Assembly: GCF_017792385.1 (NCBI RefSeq)
Contig: NZ_CP051230.1
Coordinates: forward strand, 434,001 to 498,000
Origin: Hyphomonas sp.
Lineage (GTDB): Bacteria > Pseudomonadota > Alphaproteobacteria > Caulobacterales > Hyphomonadaceae
Reading direction: 5' to 3'
DNA length: 64,000 bases
Shown here: piece by piece, positions 36,504 to 44,288 of the stretch
How the letters are laid out: each line of letters opens with the position of its first letter
How positions within the stretch are numbered: position 1 is the first letter of the stretch
The notes under the pieces: model-generated
Database searches by the model: none
What the model was told of the DNA's origin: nothing
What the model saw: the letters and a program-made list of their open reading frames with translations, nothing else
Translations under genes and position numbers: made by a program

Positions 36504-38183
36504 TCAGGCCGAACGTCTGGAATTCAGGTCAATGACATTGCCGCCGCCTGCGGCGGGCTCCGTCACATCGACAATGGTGATACCGGGAATACTCTTCAAG
36601 GCATCCGCGACAGCCGGATGCGCGGCTGCAGAGGCGAACAATTCCTCTCGCGTGCGGATCTCAGTTTGCCGCATGGTTTCGGCATTTGTTCGTATCTGCT
36701 CGACCTGCCAGTCATCGCCGGTATCCCGCTCCAGAAAGGTTTTCAGCCGGGCAAGCAGATCGTTCGGGGCAGCTTCTTCCAGTTCGCAGGAGAAATAGCC
36801 GTAACGAACGGGGCCCGGGCGGACATAGCGTTCCAGTTCCACCTGCAGATTGATTTCGCGATGCTCGCCCAGATAGGCGACAATCTGGGCAAAGCTCTCC
36901 AGCCCGCCGGCGGGAGACGGGGCCATGCCGTGTGGTTCAGGCTTTCCCGGCGCACCGCCCCTCTCGGCGATCATGCGCGCGGCCTCTTCCGGTGACGGAA
37001 GGTTGGCAGCCGCCGCAAGACGAAGGACGATCATGTTGAGCGCCGTGGCCGTGTCCGGTGCAGTCTGAAGGTCGTTGAAGCCGGAGAGCAGGATCTGCCA
37101 GTAGCGCGCCGCCTGGGCTGCCGTAAGCTTCTGTGCCATGGCCAGGGTGCGCTCTGTCCATTCCGCCGGCCCGGCGGACTGGAAGTCACCGCCGGTTGCC
37201 TGTGCCACCGAAACATCTGCGCAGACATCCATCAGGTCTTTCAGAATGACCGCCGGGTCCGCCCCGGCATGAACCTGGTCCTTCACTTCTGCCAGGGCTT
37301 CGGACGCATTCCCGGAGATCGCCTTTTCAAACGCATCAAGCAGCCGCGCACGGTCTCCAAGTCCCAGCATGTCGCGCACGGCGGCGCCAGTCACTTCCTC
37401 GCCATCCATCGTCTGCACGATGGCCTGATCCAGTATTGAGAGACCATCGCGCACAGACCCTTCAGCGGCGCGCGCAATCAGGGCCAGCCCCTCTTCTGAA
37501 ACCTTGGCGCCCTCATTCGCGGCAACCCGTCCGAGATGGGCAGCCAGGTTCACAGCATCCAGCCGTTTCAGATCGAACCTCTGACAGCGCGACAGGACAG
37601 TGATCGGCACTTTCCGGATTTCGGTCGTTGCGAAAATGAACTTCACATGCGGAGGTGGCTCCTCCAGCGTTTTCAGCAGCGCGTTGAACGCTGCGGTCGA
37701 CAACATGTGAACCTCGTCGATGATATAGACCTTGTGGCGGGCCGAAACCGGCGCGTAGCGCGCCCCATCCAGCAGGTCCCGCATGTCGGCGACACCGGTG
37801 CGGCTGGCGGCGTCCAGCTCCAGCACGTCAGGATGCCGGCTGGCCATGATGGCGTCGCAATGCTCGCCCTTCGGGTCGAGCCGGATGGACGGGCCATCAT
37901 GATCGCCGGATTGATAGTTGAGCGCACGGGCCAGAAGGCGGGCTGTTGTGGTCTTCCCAACCCCGCGCACGCCGGTCAGCATGAAGGCGTGGGCCACGCG
38001 GCCCGTCTCGAACGCATTGGAGAGCGTCCGGACCATCGCCTCCTGTCCGATCAGATCCTCGAACCGGCGCGGACGGTATTTGCGCGCAAGGACCTGATAA
38101 GCCTCCGATTTCGGAGCCTCATCCTCCCCGAACATGGAGAAGGTCTGGTCGTCGCGCTCTTCGGGGAGTTCGGAATCGCTCAT
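36504..38183 (-). CDS. dnaX: DNA polymerase III subunit gamma/tau
   Basis: 559 residues. The AAA+ clamp-loader part has Walker A GVRGVGKTTTARLL (from ~71), Walker B IIDEVHML, sensor 1 FATTE and the SRC Arg-finger (LSRCQRFDL). In the usual four-Cys zinc module only one cysteine (EHCDAIM) remains. The C-terminal tau-like region is short (~130 residues), rich in Pro, and ends in the conserved ALKSIPGITIVDV. It loads the beta clamp at forks. No obvious slippery A-run for a programmed frameshift was noted. Confidence 0.95.
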   Translation of the reverse strand: MSDSELPEERDDQTFSMFGEDEAPKSEAYQVLARKYRPRRFEDLIGQEAMVRTLSNAFETGRVAHAFMLTGVRGVGKTTTARLLARALNYQSGDHDGPSIRLDPKGEHCDAIMASRHPDVLELDAASRTGVADMRDLLDGARYAPVSARHKVYIIDEVHMLSTAAFNALLKTLEEPPPHVKFIFATTEIRKVPITVLSRCQRFDLKRLDAVNLAAHLGRVAANEGAKVSEEGLALIARAAEGSVRDGLSILDQAIVQTMDGEEVTGAAVRDMLGLGDRARLLDAFEKAISGNASEALAEVKDQVHAGADPAVILKDLMDVCADVSVAQATGGDFQSAGPAEWTERTLAMAQKLTAAQAARYWQILLSGFNDLQTAPDTATALNMIVLRLAAAANLPSPEEAARMIAERGGAPGKPEPHGMAPSPAGGLESFAQIVAYLGEHREINLQVELERYVRPGPVRYGYFSCELEEAAPNDLLARLKTFLERDTGDDWQVEQIRTNAETMRQTEIRTREELFASAAAHPAVADALKSIPGITIVDVTEPAAGGGNVIDLNSRRSA

Positions 38184-38255
38184 CGGGCGAGACTTTAGCG
38201 AGTCTCTGGGTGCGGCGGCAATGGGGCGAGTGACGAATCAGCCGCCCGCATCTGC

Positions 38256-39035
38256 TCATGCCTCGAGCAATTGCGCCCGCAGGTTTTCCTGCGCTGTCTC
38301 GTCCACCCCCAGCACGTCGGCCAGATAGGCGTCGACCGTGCCATGCTTGTCATGGATCACGTTGAAGGCCGTATCGAGGTAACGCAGACGGACCCCCAGG
38401 AAGGGACGGAACACTTCCGGTTCATATACTTTCCCGACCTGCTCATTGAAGAAAGCGGCGGCCTGGGGCAGGAATTCGTCCACATTGACGGCGGTGTTGG
38501 TGAGTTCGTAATCGGCGCGCAAATCCGCCTCTTCGACCCCCAGCACGTGATGCGTCAACGCGCAAAGAATGCCGGTTCGGTCCTTGCCGGCTGCGCAGTT
38601 CACAAGACCGGCTGCCTCCCCTTCCAGCCCTGCCAGATGCTCGAACCAGCCTGAGAACAATTCGGCATGATGAGCCTTGAACGGCGCCAGCGCGTAATAA
38701 TCATTCATCCAGTCATCGGCCTGCTGGGCATCTGCCTCGACCTTTTTCAGGAATTGCGCATGCGGCGCTTCATGCTCACGCCCGCCATCATGGGTCAGTG
38801 TGTTCGGCGCGGACCAACGGGCGACGTTGCGTTCCCGCTCGTCCGGGCGGCGCAGATCGGCCTGCAAATGAATGCCCAGAGCGTCCAGCACGTTCAAATC
38901 GTCTTCGGTCGCCTCGGCATAATGGCCAGAGCGGAACAAGCGTCCGCGTTTGACCTGTCCCCCGTGACGGGATTTGTAGCCGCCGAAATCCCGGAAATTG
39001 CGAACGCCCTGAAGCGAGTAGATTCTGTCCGTCAT
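38256..39035 (-). CDS. Tyrosine/serine protein phosphatase (MptpB-like)
   Basis: 259 residues. It opens with VRNFRDFGGY, the family start. The catalytic loop is VNCAAGKDRTGI with Cys147 and Arg153. The residue before Cys, often His, is Asn146 here. A general-acid Asp is probably in LADVLG or the DLRRPDE region. Such DSP-type enzymes dephosphorylate phosphoproteins or phosphoinositides. No partner kinase is adjacent, and it stands between dnaX and mscS. Confidence 0.87.
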   Translation of the reverse strand: MTDRIYSLQGVRNFRDFGGYKSRHGGQVKRGRLFRSGHYAEATEDDLNVLDALGIHLQADLRRPDERERNVARWSAPNTLTHDGGREHEAPHAQFLKKVEADAQQADDWMNDYYALAPFKAHHAELFSGWFEHLAGLEGEAAGLVNCAAGKDRTGILCALTHHVLGVEEADLRADYELTNTAVNVDEFLPQAAAFFNEQVGKVYEPEVFRPFLGVRLRYLDTAFNVIHDKHGTVDAYLADVLGVDETAQENLRAQLLEA

Positions 39036-39117
39036 CCTTGCGACCTAGCCCGCCTGCGCCCCCGCGTCCAGATGAGCGTCGGGGAAGGTTTTGTGACCCT
39101 CCCCCAATCGCCGTGCT

Positions 39118-39942
39118 CTATTCATTCACGACAATGACCTTGCGATGCGGGAACGGGATTTCGATGCCGGACGCATCCAGCGCCTTCTTCACCTGCTCAG
39201 GCAGTGAATAGCGCACATCGAAATAATGGGCGCCATCGCAGAATGGGCGGACCAGGAAGTCGACCGAACTGTCATTCAGGGTTTCGACTTCCACAAAGGG
39301 TGCCGGATCCTTCCGGATGTGCGGATGATCTGCCAGCACCTTGTCGATGACGGCGCGGGCCCTGTCGATGTCCTCGCCATAAGCCACACCGAAATGCATG
39401 TCGACGCCGCGCACCGGATGATGGCTATGATTGATGATCTGGTCGCCCCAGATCTGGCCATTCGGAATGATGATCTGCTGATTGTCGAAGGTCTGCAAAA
39501 CTGTTGTGAACAGCGTGATCTCGTCGACTTTGCCGAATTTTCCGGCCGCATCGATGAAGTCACCAACCTTGTAGGGCCGGAACACCATCAACATGACCCC
39601 GGCGGCCAGGTTCGACATGGCGCCTTGCAGGGCCAGCCCGACGGCCAGGCCGGCTGCACCCAGCAGCGCCACGATGGATGTCGTCTCCACTCCGAACCGG
39701 TTCAGGACCGCGATCGCGACAAAAGCCAGGATCACATATTTCGCCACACTCCCCAGGAAGCGGAACAGCGTGTCATCCAGACGCTCGTTCCGTTCGCCGA
39801 CATTGCGGATCGCCCTGCCGACGCGACCTGCAAACCAGAATCCGACAATCAGGATCAGGATGGCCAGCAGGATGTTGGTCGCCCAGGCAAGCGCTCCGGG
39901 CAGGTATTGGTTGATGTCGATCTGGTTGAGCCAGTCTTGCAT
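39118..39942 (-). CDS. mscS: Small-conductance mechanosensitive channel (MscS)
   Basis: 274 residues, close to E. coli MscS. Three N-terminal membrane helices end in the pore helix GAAGLAVGLALQGAMSNLAAGVMLMVFRP (in two parts), with the Gly/Ala packing pattern. Then comes the beta domain (FRPYKVGDFIDAAGKFGKVDEI, IIIPNGQIWGDQIINHS) and a C-terminal alpha/beta domain. It opens under hypo-osmotic stress to release solutes. Confidence 0.94.
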   Translation of the reverse strand: MQDWLNQIDINQYLPGALAWATNILLAILILIVGFWFAGRVGRAIRNVGERNERLDDTLFRFLGSVAKYVILAFVAIAVLNRFGVETTSIVALLGAAGLAVGLALQGAMSNLAAGVMLMVFRPYKVGDFIDAAGKFGKVDEITLFTTVLQTFDNQQIIIPNGQIWGDQIINHSHHPVRGVDMHFGVAYGEDIDRARAVIDKVLADHPHIRKDPAPFVEVETLNDSSVDFLVRPFCDGAHYFDVRYSLPEQVKKALDASGIEIPFPHRKVIVVNE

Positions 39943-40453
39943 GGCGTTCTCCCCCTCAATTCAGCCACAAAAACTCTTGAATCCTGACTCCAGCTGAACA
40001 AAATCCGGAGGGGACATTCAGACTGCGTTCATCCTCGCTGTCGCGCGGGCTGACGAAAGCTCGAAAAACAATGCCTCTACATGTGTCTCCACTGTCGCAG
40101 CCGCTGGCCGCTTCCCAGGCCGGCCCTGATGTATCCAAACATCGAAAAGCCCACTGATGGCGCACATGGGCTTTGATTCAATCGCCAAACGGGGCGGCGC
40201 CGGACCCGGGCGCACTCAGATCGATCCGGTGCCTTGCGCGCGCCAGCCACCCTCGTGTCACCCCCGTCTCAGCCGGCTACGCCTTAATCCGTCGACTGAC
40301 CTAACGCGACAGATTGCCTTAACAATCGGGTAACATCATCACTGACTAAATCCACTCAATGCTGGCGGCCCCCGACACAGCCGCAAGGCATTCCGAATCG
40401 ACGCAATGGCACACCATGTGCCGACTATTCACGAGACTTTGGGGGAACCCATT
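39943..40453. other. Intergenic region before the small secreted-protein array
   Basis: About 510 bases without a convincing gene; the short frames on both strands have no ribosome site or family resemblance. A near CtrA motif, TTAA-N7-GTAAC (40319-40334), lies about 120 bp upstream of the first array gene and differs from consensus at one base. Base composition becomes more A/T-rich from about 40300 onward. Confidence 0.5.
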
Positions 40454-40951
40454 ATGCGATCACTTCTTCTCTTCACCATTCTTTCTATCGCCTGCATGCC
40501 TGCCTCAGCGTGCTACTCGGTGAATTTCAAGAACGAGTCCAACAAGCCGATTTCTCTGACCTGGTACGCCTACATGGACAATCATGATAGTCCCTGCGGA
40601 AACAAGTTGAAGAAGAGACGCAAGGACTATACGTGCGCATTGACGGCGCTGTTCCCGGGTGAATCTCACACAGTCGACTTCAAATGGGGGGCAACGATCC
40701 CAAAATTGTTCGTGGCGTACTCGCCTTCCGATGAAACGCTCAACACGTACTTCGAGAAGAACTGGCTGGCGGCTTACACGTACAAAGACAAGATGCACGG
40801 GTCCAAAAAGCCAAGCAAATTCTACAAAGTGGACCCCCGCAGCGCTGCTACCGGAACACCTGCACTTTGCGGCCCGAAATTCCATATCGCCTACACACAA
40901 GACGACCTGGCCGAGGACCTCGCCGCGGCCAAAGCAGCCGCCGGCAACTAG
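40454..40951 (+). CDS. Small secreted four-cysteine protein, array copy A
   Basis: 165 residues from ATG 40454 (MRSLLLFTIL), after GGGGGAACC; the frame opens at 40406 in unrelated sequence. A Sec signal ends at PASA before Cys20. The mature protein starts CYSVNFKNESNKPISLTW, and two more cysteines follow (DSPCGNK, DYTCALT), then the LFPGES turn, and a final Cys in ALCGPKFHIAYTQDDL. Basic KKLKKRRK precedes the third Cys. The four Cys positions are shared with the following copies and suggest two disulfides. A beta-sandwich is likely, but I recognise no family. Probably periplasmic or secreted. It is the first of five tandem relatives. Confidence 0.75.
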   Translation: MRSLLLFTILSIACMPASACYSVNFKNESNKPISLTWYAYMDNHDSPCGNKLKKRRKDYTCALTALFPGESHTVDFKWGATIPKLFVAYSPSDETLNTYFEKNWLAAYTYKDKMHGSKKPSKFYKVDPRSAATGTPALCGPKFHIAYTQDDLAEDLAAAKAAAGN

Positions 40952-41005
40952 CAGCTTCTGTGTATTCGAAGCAAACGCTCCCCCCTCAAACCCCAAGGCA
41001 CCGAC

Positions 41006-41491
41006 ATGCGAACACTCCTCCTTGCCTTTCTAGTGAGCGCCAGCGCAGCCATGCCAGCGCATGCTTGCTACTCGATCAAAGTAAAGAATGAGACCGACCG
41101 CACGCTGGACGTTGCCTGGGGCGCACTCGAATGCGGCAAGAAATGGCGCAGCGAAGACGGCATCTGCGACCACGAGGAAATACTGCATTCGGACGACTTC
41201 ACGATGAAGTTCGGCTGGGGCATGGTGGCGCCGACCGTGTACATCAACTTCGCGGGATCCGACACAGATGCGTACACCAAGCATTACTACAATAATCGAA
41301 TGATGCTGATCTACAATTTGCATGGAGACAAGTTCAAGAAAGAGAGCGTGGAGGACTTGATTCCTGCGTCGCCATCAACTTGCGGAAAGCATTACACCAT
41401 CACCTACACATCCAAAGAATTGCGGTCGGATTGGGCGGGCCTCAAGTCGGCTGCCGCCAAGGAAGCCGCAGCCGAAGGTTACTCACCCTAG
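41006..41491 (+). CDS. Small secreted four-cysteine protein, array copy B
   Basis: 161 residues. A signal peptide ends AHA, and the mature chain begins CYSIKVKNETDRTLDVAWGALECG. The four-cysteine layout is conserved (start, ECGKK, GICDH, STCGKHYTITYT). The turn is less PGES-like (LHSDDFTMKF), and the region MMLIYNLHGDKFKK is unlike copy A. It ends in a helix with SDWAGLKSAAAKEAAAEG. It starts 54 bp after copy A, with no terminator between, so an operon is likely. Function unknown. Confidence 0.74.
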   Translation: MRTLLLAFLVSASAAMPAHACYSIKVKNETDRTLDVAWGALECGKKWRSEDGICDHEEILHSDDFTMKFGWGMVAPTVYINFAGSDTDAYTKHYYNNRMMLIYNLHGDKFKKESVEDLIPASPSTCGKHYTITYTSKELRSDWAGLKSAAAKEAAAEGYSP

Positions 41492-41557
41492 CCTGCTGGT
41501 CCCTTGCCCCAACAGCTTCTGAACGCTCAACGGACACGCACCCGGGAGATATGACAG

Positions 41558-42007
41558 ATGAAATTGCCTGCTATCATGACAATCGTGGCAGCCGCGACGC
41601 TATCCCTCCCAGCAGCGTCCGACTGTTTCAATGTGGATATTCAAAACAAGACCGACCAGCCCATCAGCATCAGCTGGCATCAGATCGGTGACTGCTTGCC
41701 CGACAACAAAAAGGTAAAAAAGCGTCGCAAGAAGCCGACTTGCCAGGAGAAAGCACTGTTCCCAGGCGAATCCTACACGGTTCCATTCCAATTCGGAGCA
41801 ACCGCACCGCTAGTCTATGTGGGACTTTCAGATTCAGACAGCAATACAAATGCCTATTTGAAGGACCATTGGGCTGCGACCTATTTTTACAAGGCCGGAA
41901 AGCACAAGAGTTTTGTCAGGATGACTTCGGAGAACGAGTTGTTGGAAACCCCGTTCAACTGCCACAAACACTATGAAATTCGCTATACTGAGGATGATCG
42001 CACGTAG
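41558..42007 (+). CDS. Small secreted four-cysteine protein, array copy C (C-terminus shortened)
   Basis: 149 residues. A signal peptide ends near AASD, and mature CFNVDIQNKTDQPISISW follows, then GDCLPD, KKRRKKPTC, ALFPGESYTV and FNCHKHYEIRYTEDD. KKRRK and LFPGES are closest to copy A. The frame stops at TAG (42005-42007), where copy A continues; directly after the stop the same frame reads DMAKAAAAADR to a TGA at 42041-42043, matching the lost helical tail. So this gene ends early by a stop codon, though the cysteine core is intact and it may still work. Confidence 0.68.
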   Translation: MKLPAIMTIVAAATLSLPAASDCFNVDIQNKTDQPISISWHQIGDCLPDNKKVKKRRKKPTCQEKALFPGESYTVPFQFGATAPLVYVGLSDSDSNTNAYLKDHWAATYFYKAGKHKSFVRMTSENELLETPFNCHKHYEIRYTEDDRT

Positions 42008-42278
42008 GATATGGCCAAGGCCGCCGCTGCAGCCGACAGGTGATCCGCAAGCCAGTTTCCCCTTCAACCCGCGCCAATCCCTCCCGTGTACTGCCGGCAC
42101 ACATCTTTGTCAGGAGGCCGACACCTGAAAAGCGATAAGTTCAGGAAGATAAAAGCTCCCTCAGAGACGCCCAAGACGCCCATCACATGCGCACAGAAAC
42201 CTCAATCCCGCACCCTCAACAAGTGAACTATAGCACCGCAACGCGCCCTCAAGGACACAATAAAGGACGGGCACACAC

Positions 42279-42770
42279 ATGAATGTCTTCGCCTTATCGT
42301 CAGCTCTCGCCTCTATCTTGATTTGCGTCCAGCCTGCGTCCGCAATCAATTGCTACTCAATCAAGGTCGAAAATGAATCCAGCGCCCCGATTTATGTGCA
42401 GTGGACTGCTTATGGGTGCCTGAAGTTCAAACACCGGCACCTGAAACACATATGCTCTGAACACAGCATATCTCCGGGAAGTTCACGAAAATTCGACTAT
42501 CAGTGACTGACAACACAGCCCAATGTCCTCATTTCGTTTAGTGGCAAAGACATCGGTGAGGAAGATCCGTCGCTCCAGGATCTAAAAAGCGTCACCTATT
42601 ACGTCATCCGCGATGGAAAAGTCGAAAAAGATGATGGTCTACACGGCAAGGGAGAGTCTGCTCCACATTGCGACAAGCATTACACATTTTCCTACACGCA
42701 AGACGATCTGGAAACTGATTGGGCGCGTGCGCGCAAGGACCGGGATCTGACATCGTCGTCGGGCGATTGA
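42279..42770 (+). pseudogene. Array copy D, interrupted by a single TGA
   Basis: The frame runs from ATG 42279 (signal MNVFALSSALAS..PASA, mature NCYSIKVENESS) to TGA 42768-42770, with one internal stop, TGA at 42504-42506 (codon 76). Before it comes KFDYQ and after it LTTQPNVLISFSGKDIGEEDP; copy E reads YDYKWLTTIP at the same place, so the stop replaces a Trp codon (TGG to TGA). All four cysteines and the CDKHYTFSYTQDDL end are present. It is a recent pseudogene, a read-through gene or a sequencing error. A 271-bp spacer, with no other gene seen, precedes it. Confidence 0.75.
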
Positions 42771-42819
42771 CCCAGCCCGCAACCTGCCAACGGAAACGCG
42801 AGACTTGAAAGGCTCCCCC

Positions 42820-43299
42820 ATGAAAACGCTCCTTGTCCCGGTGACACTACTTGTTGCGGGTTTTGCGACGGCCCCGGCAGCCGGGGACTGCTACACGGTT
42901 CACTTCAACAACAAAACGGACAGTACGGTGGAAGTGCTCTGGACGGCTTTGGGTTGTTTCAAGATAAGCGCGGGCGTCAATGAAGTCTGCACCCATCACA
43001 CGATCGGTGCGGGCCATTCGAATTCATATGACTATAAATGGCTGACCACGATTCCGGTGCTACATGTGCGGTATGACGGATCGGATGTTGGCGAAAAGGA
43101 TCCCTACTTCGCGAGCAAATACCACAAAGTTTACTATCAGCTCAAATCAGGTGGAAGGGAATTCGAAAAAGTGTCTTGGCCGAACACCGCGCATGTCTCT
43201 CCGAACGGATGTCATGAACACTACACGATTACGTATACCGAGCAGGAATTGAAGACGGACTGGCACAGCTACACGGCCCAAGAGAACCGTTTCCGATAG
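42820..43299 (+). CDS. Small secreted four-cysteine protein, array copy E
   Basis: 159 residues from ATG 42820 (MKTLLVPVTL); ATG 42805 is five codons upstream. The signal ends near AAGD, mature CYTVHFNNKTDSTVEVLW. The four cysteines are C at mature start, LGCFK, EVCTH and NGCHEHYTITYTEQEL. The central YDYKWLTTIPVLHVRYDGSDVGEKDP (in parts) matches the interrupted copy D and gives the reading of its lost Trp. No KKRRK block. Function unknown; it closes the array. Confidence 0.74.
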   Translation: MKTLLVPVTLLVAGFATAPAAGDCYTVHFNNKTDSTVEVLWTALGCFKISAGVNEVCTHHTIGAGHSNSYDYKWLTTIPVLHVRYDGSDVGEKDPYFASKYHKVYYQLKSGGREFEKVSWPNTAHVSPNGCHEHYTITYTEQELKTDWHSYTAQENRFR

Positions 43300-43647
43300 A
43301 CATTCCAGCCAGCAATCTGGCGGGAGGGCCTACCTCAGTTGAATCCGCGTCAGCATCGGGGAGACGTCGGCCGGAAGCACGACCGCTGCAGTTTTTCCAC
43401 GGATCGGTGCGCGTGTTGGCTCACATCCCATACCAAGACACTCAGAGTGGGACAGGCTTCACGGCTGGCCTCAGTTCAACGCTCATCTTGAAGATTCTCG
43501 TTGACCCCGATCAATACCCTGCATTGAATTTCTCATTACGTCGGCTTGGCCTCTTACGGTCCTGGCCGCGTGTGAAACGCTGCGGTCTGCGGAACCTCCT
43601 GCCCTCTTCAGCGTTTCAGCAATCCGATCACACAAGGGAGCCATTCC
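43300..43647. other. Intergenic leader of the SYLF gene with a 10-bp inverted repeat
   Basis: No gene is visible in these 348 bases. A perfect inverted repeat, TGAAACGCTG (43573-43582) and CAGCGTTTCA (43609-43618), with 26 bases between lies 29 bp upstream of the SYLF start. It may be a leader hairpin or a paired operator. A shorter GCCAG/CTGGC hairpin lies right after copy E without a U tract. Confidence 0.5.
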
Positions 43648-44208
43648 ATGATCAAGTTTCGTTCCGCCCTGCTCGCCGGTTGTTTCGCGGCCACCGCTTC
43701 GCTGGGCCTCAGTGCCTGTTCTTCCCTGCCGGATGAAGTCGACCGCGCCCAGATTGATGCGGGCAGCCGCGCAGCACTGAACAAGTTGGTCAGCGAGAAT
43801 TCCGCCGCACGCGCGATCAACAATCAGGCGCGCGCCGTTCTGGTATTCCCGTCCATGGTAAAGGCCGGTCTGGGAGTCGGCGGCGCCTACGGTGAAGGTG
43901 AACTCATTCGCAATGGCGCGACTGTGGACTATTACAGCTCTTTCACGGGCTCCTGGGGCCTGCAGGCGGGCGCGCAATCCTACGGCTATGCGGTGTTCCT
44001 GATGAATGACGAGGCTGTCGAGTATCTGGAAGAGTCGGATGGCTGGGAAATCGGTGTCGGCCCGACTGTCGTGCTGGTGAATGCCGGTGTTGCCGAGAAC
44101 CTGTCGACCTCCACCCTGAAAGAAGACGCCTATGCCTTTGTCTTCGACCAGAAAGGCCTGATGGCCGGCATCAGCATCGAAGGCACGAAGATCACCAAGC
44201 TGCACTAG
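43648..44208 (+). CDS. SYLF (YSC84-type) lipid-binding lipoprotein
   Basis: 186 residues with a GGGAGCC site before ATG 43648. The lipobox is LSACS (Cys24). The SYLF/Ysc84 domain follows: ARAVLVFPSMVKAGLGVGGAYGEG, then GSWGLQAGAQSYGYAVFLMNDEAVEYL, AGVAENLSTSTLKEDAYAFVF and the ending GLMAGISIEGTKITKL (in parts). Bacterial SYLF lipoproteins are envelope proteins that bind phospholipids; their role is not clear. Confidence 0.9.
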   Translation: MIKFRSALLAGCFAATASLGLSACSSLPDEVDRAQIDAGSRAALNKLVSENSAARAINNQARAVLVFPSMVKAGLGVGGAYGEGELIRNGATVDYYSSFTGSWGLQAGAQSYGYAVFLMNDEAVEYLEESDGWEIGVGPTVVLVNAGVAENLSTSTLKEDAYAFVFDQKGLMAGISIEGTKITKLH

Positions 44209-44231
44209 GCGCGGCCTGAACGACACTCGGA

Positions 44232-44268
44232 AGAGGCGCTGGACCTGGCCGGTCCCGCGCCTCTTTTG
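44232..44268 (+). terminator. Rho-independent terminator after the SYLF gene
   Basis: AGAGGCGC (44232-44239) pairs with GCGCCTCT (44257-44264). An inner GGACC/GGTCC pairing gives a near 13-bp stem, and TTTGTT follows. It lies 24 bp after the stop. The mirrored A-run on the other side is weak, so it serves mainly the plus strand. Confidence 0.85.
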
Positions 44269-44288
44269 TTCATCGCAGCGCCCCCACC

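Noticed and set aside
40319..40334. TTAA-N7-GTAAC as a CtrA site for the secreted-protein array
   Set aside because: One base off consensus and a single copy; such near matches are expected by chance in A/T-richer gaps, so it is only noted in the intergenic entry.
42504..42506. Selenocysteine at the internal TGA of array copy D
   Set aside because: The aligned residue in the closest copy is Trp, not Cys, and I saw no SECIS-like hairpin directly after the codon.
40454..43299. Secreted-protein array as lipoproteins
   Set aside because: Although Cys follows the signal directly in copies A and B, no good lipobox is present, and in C, D and E extra residues lie between the likely cleavage site and Cys.
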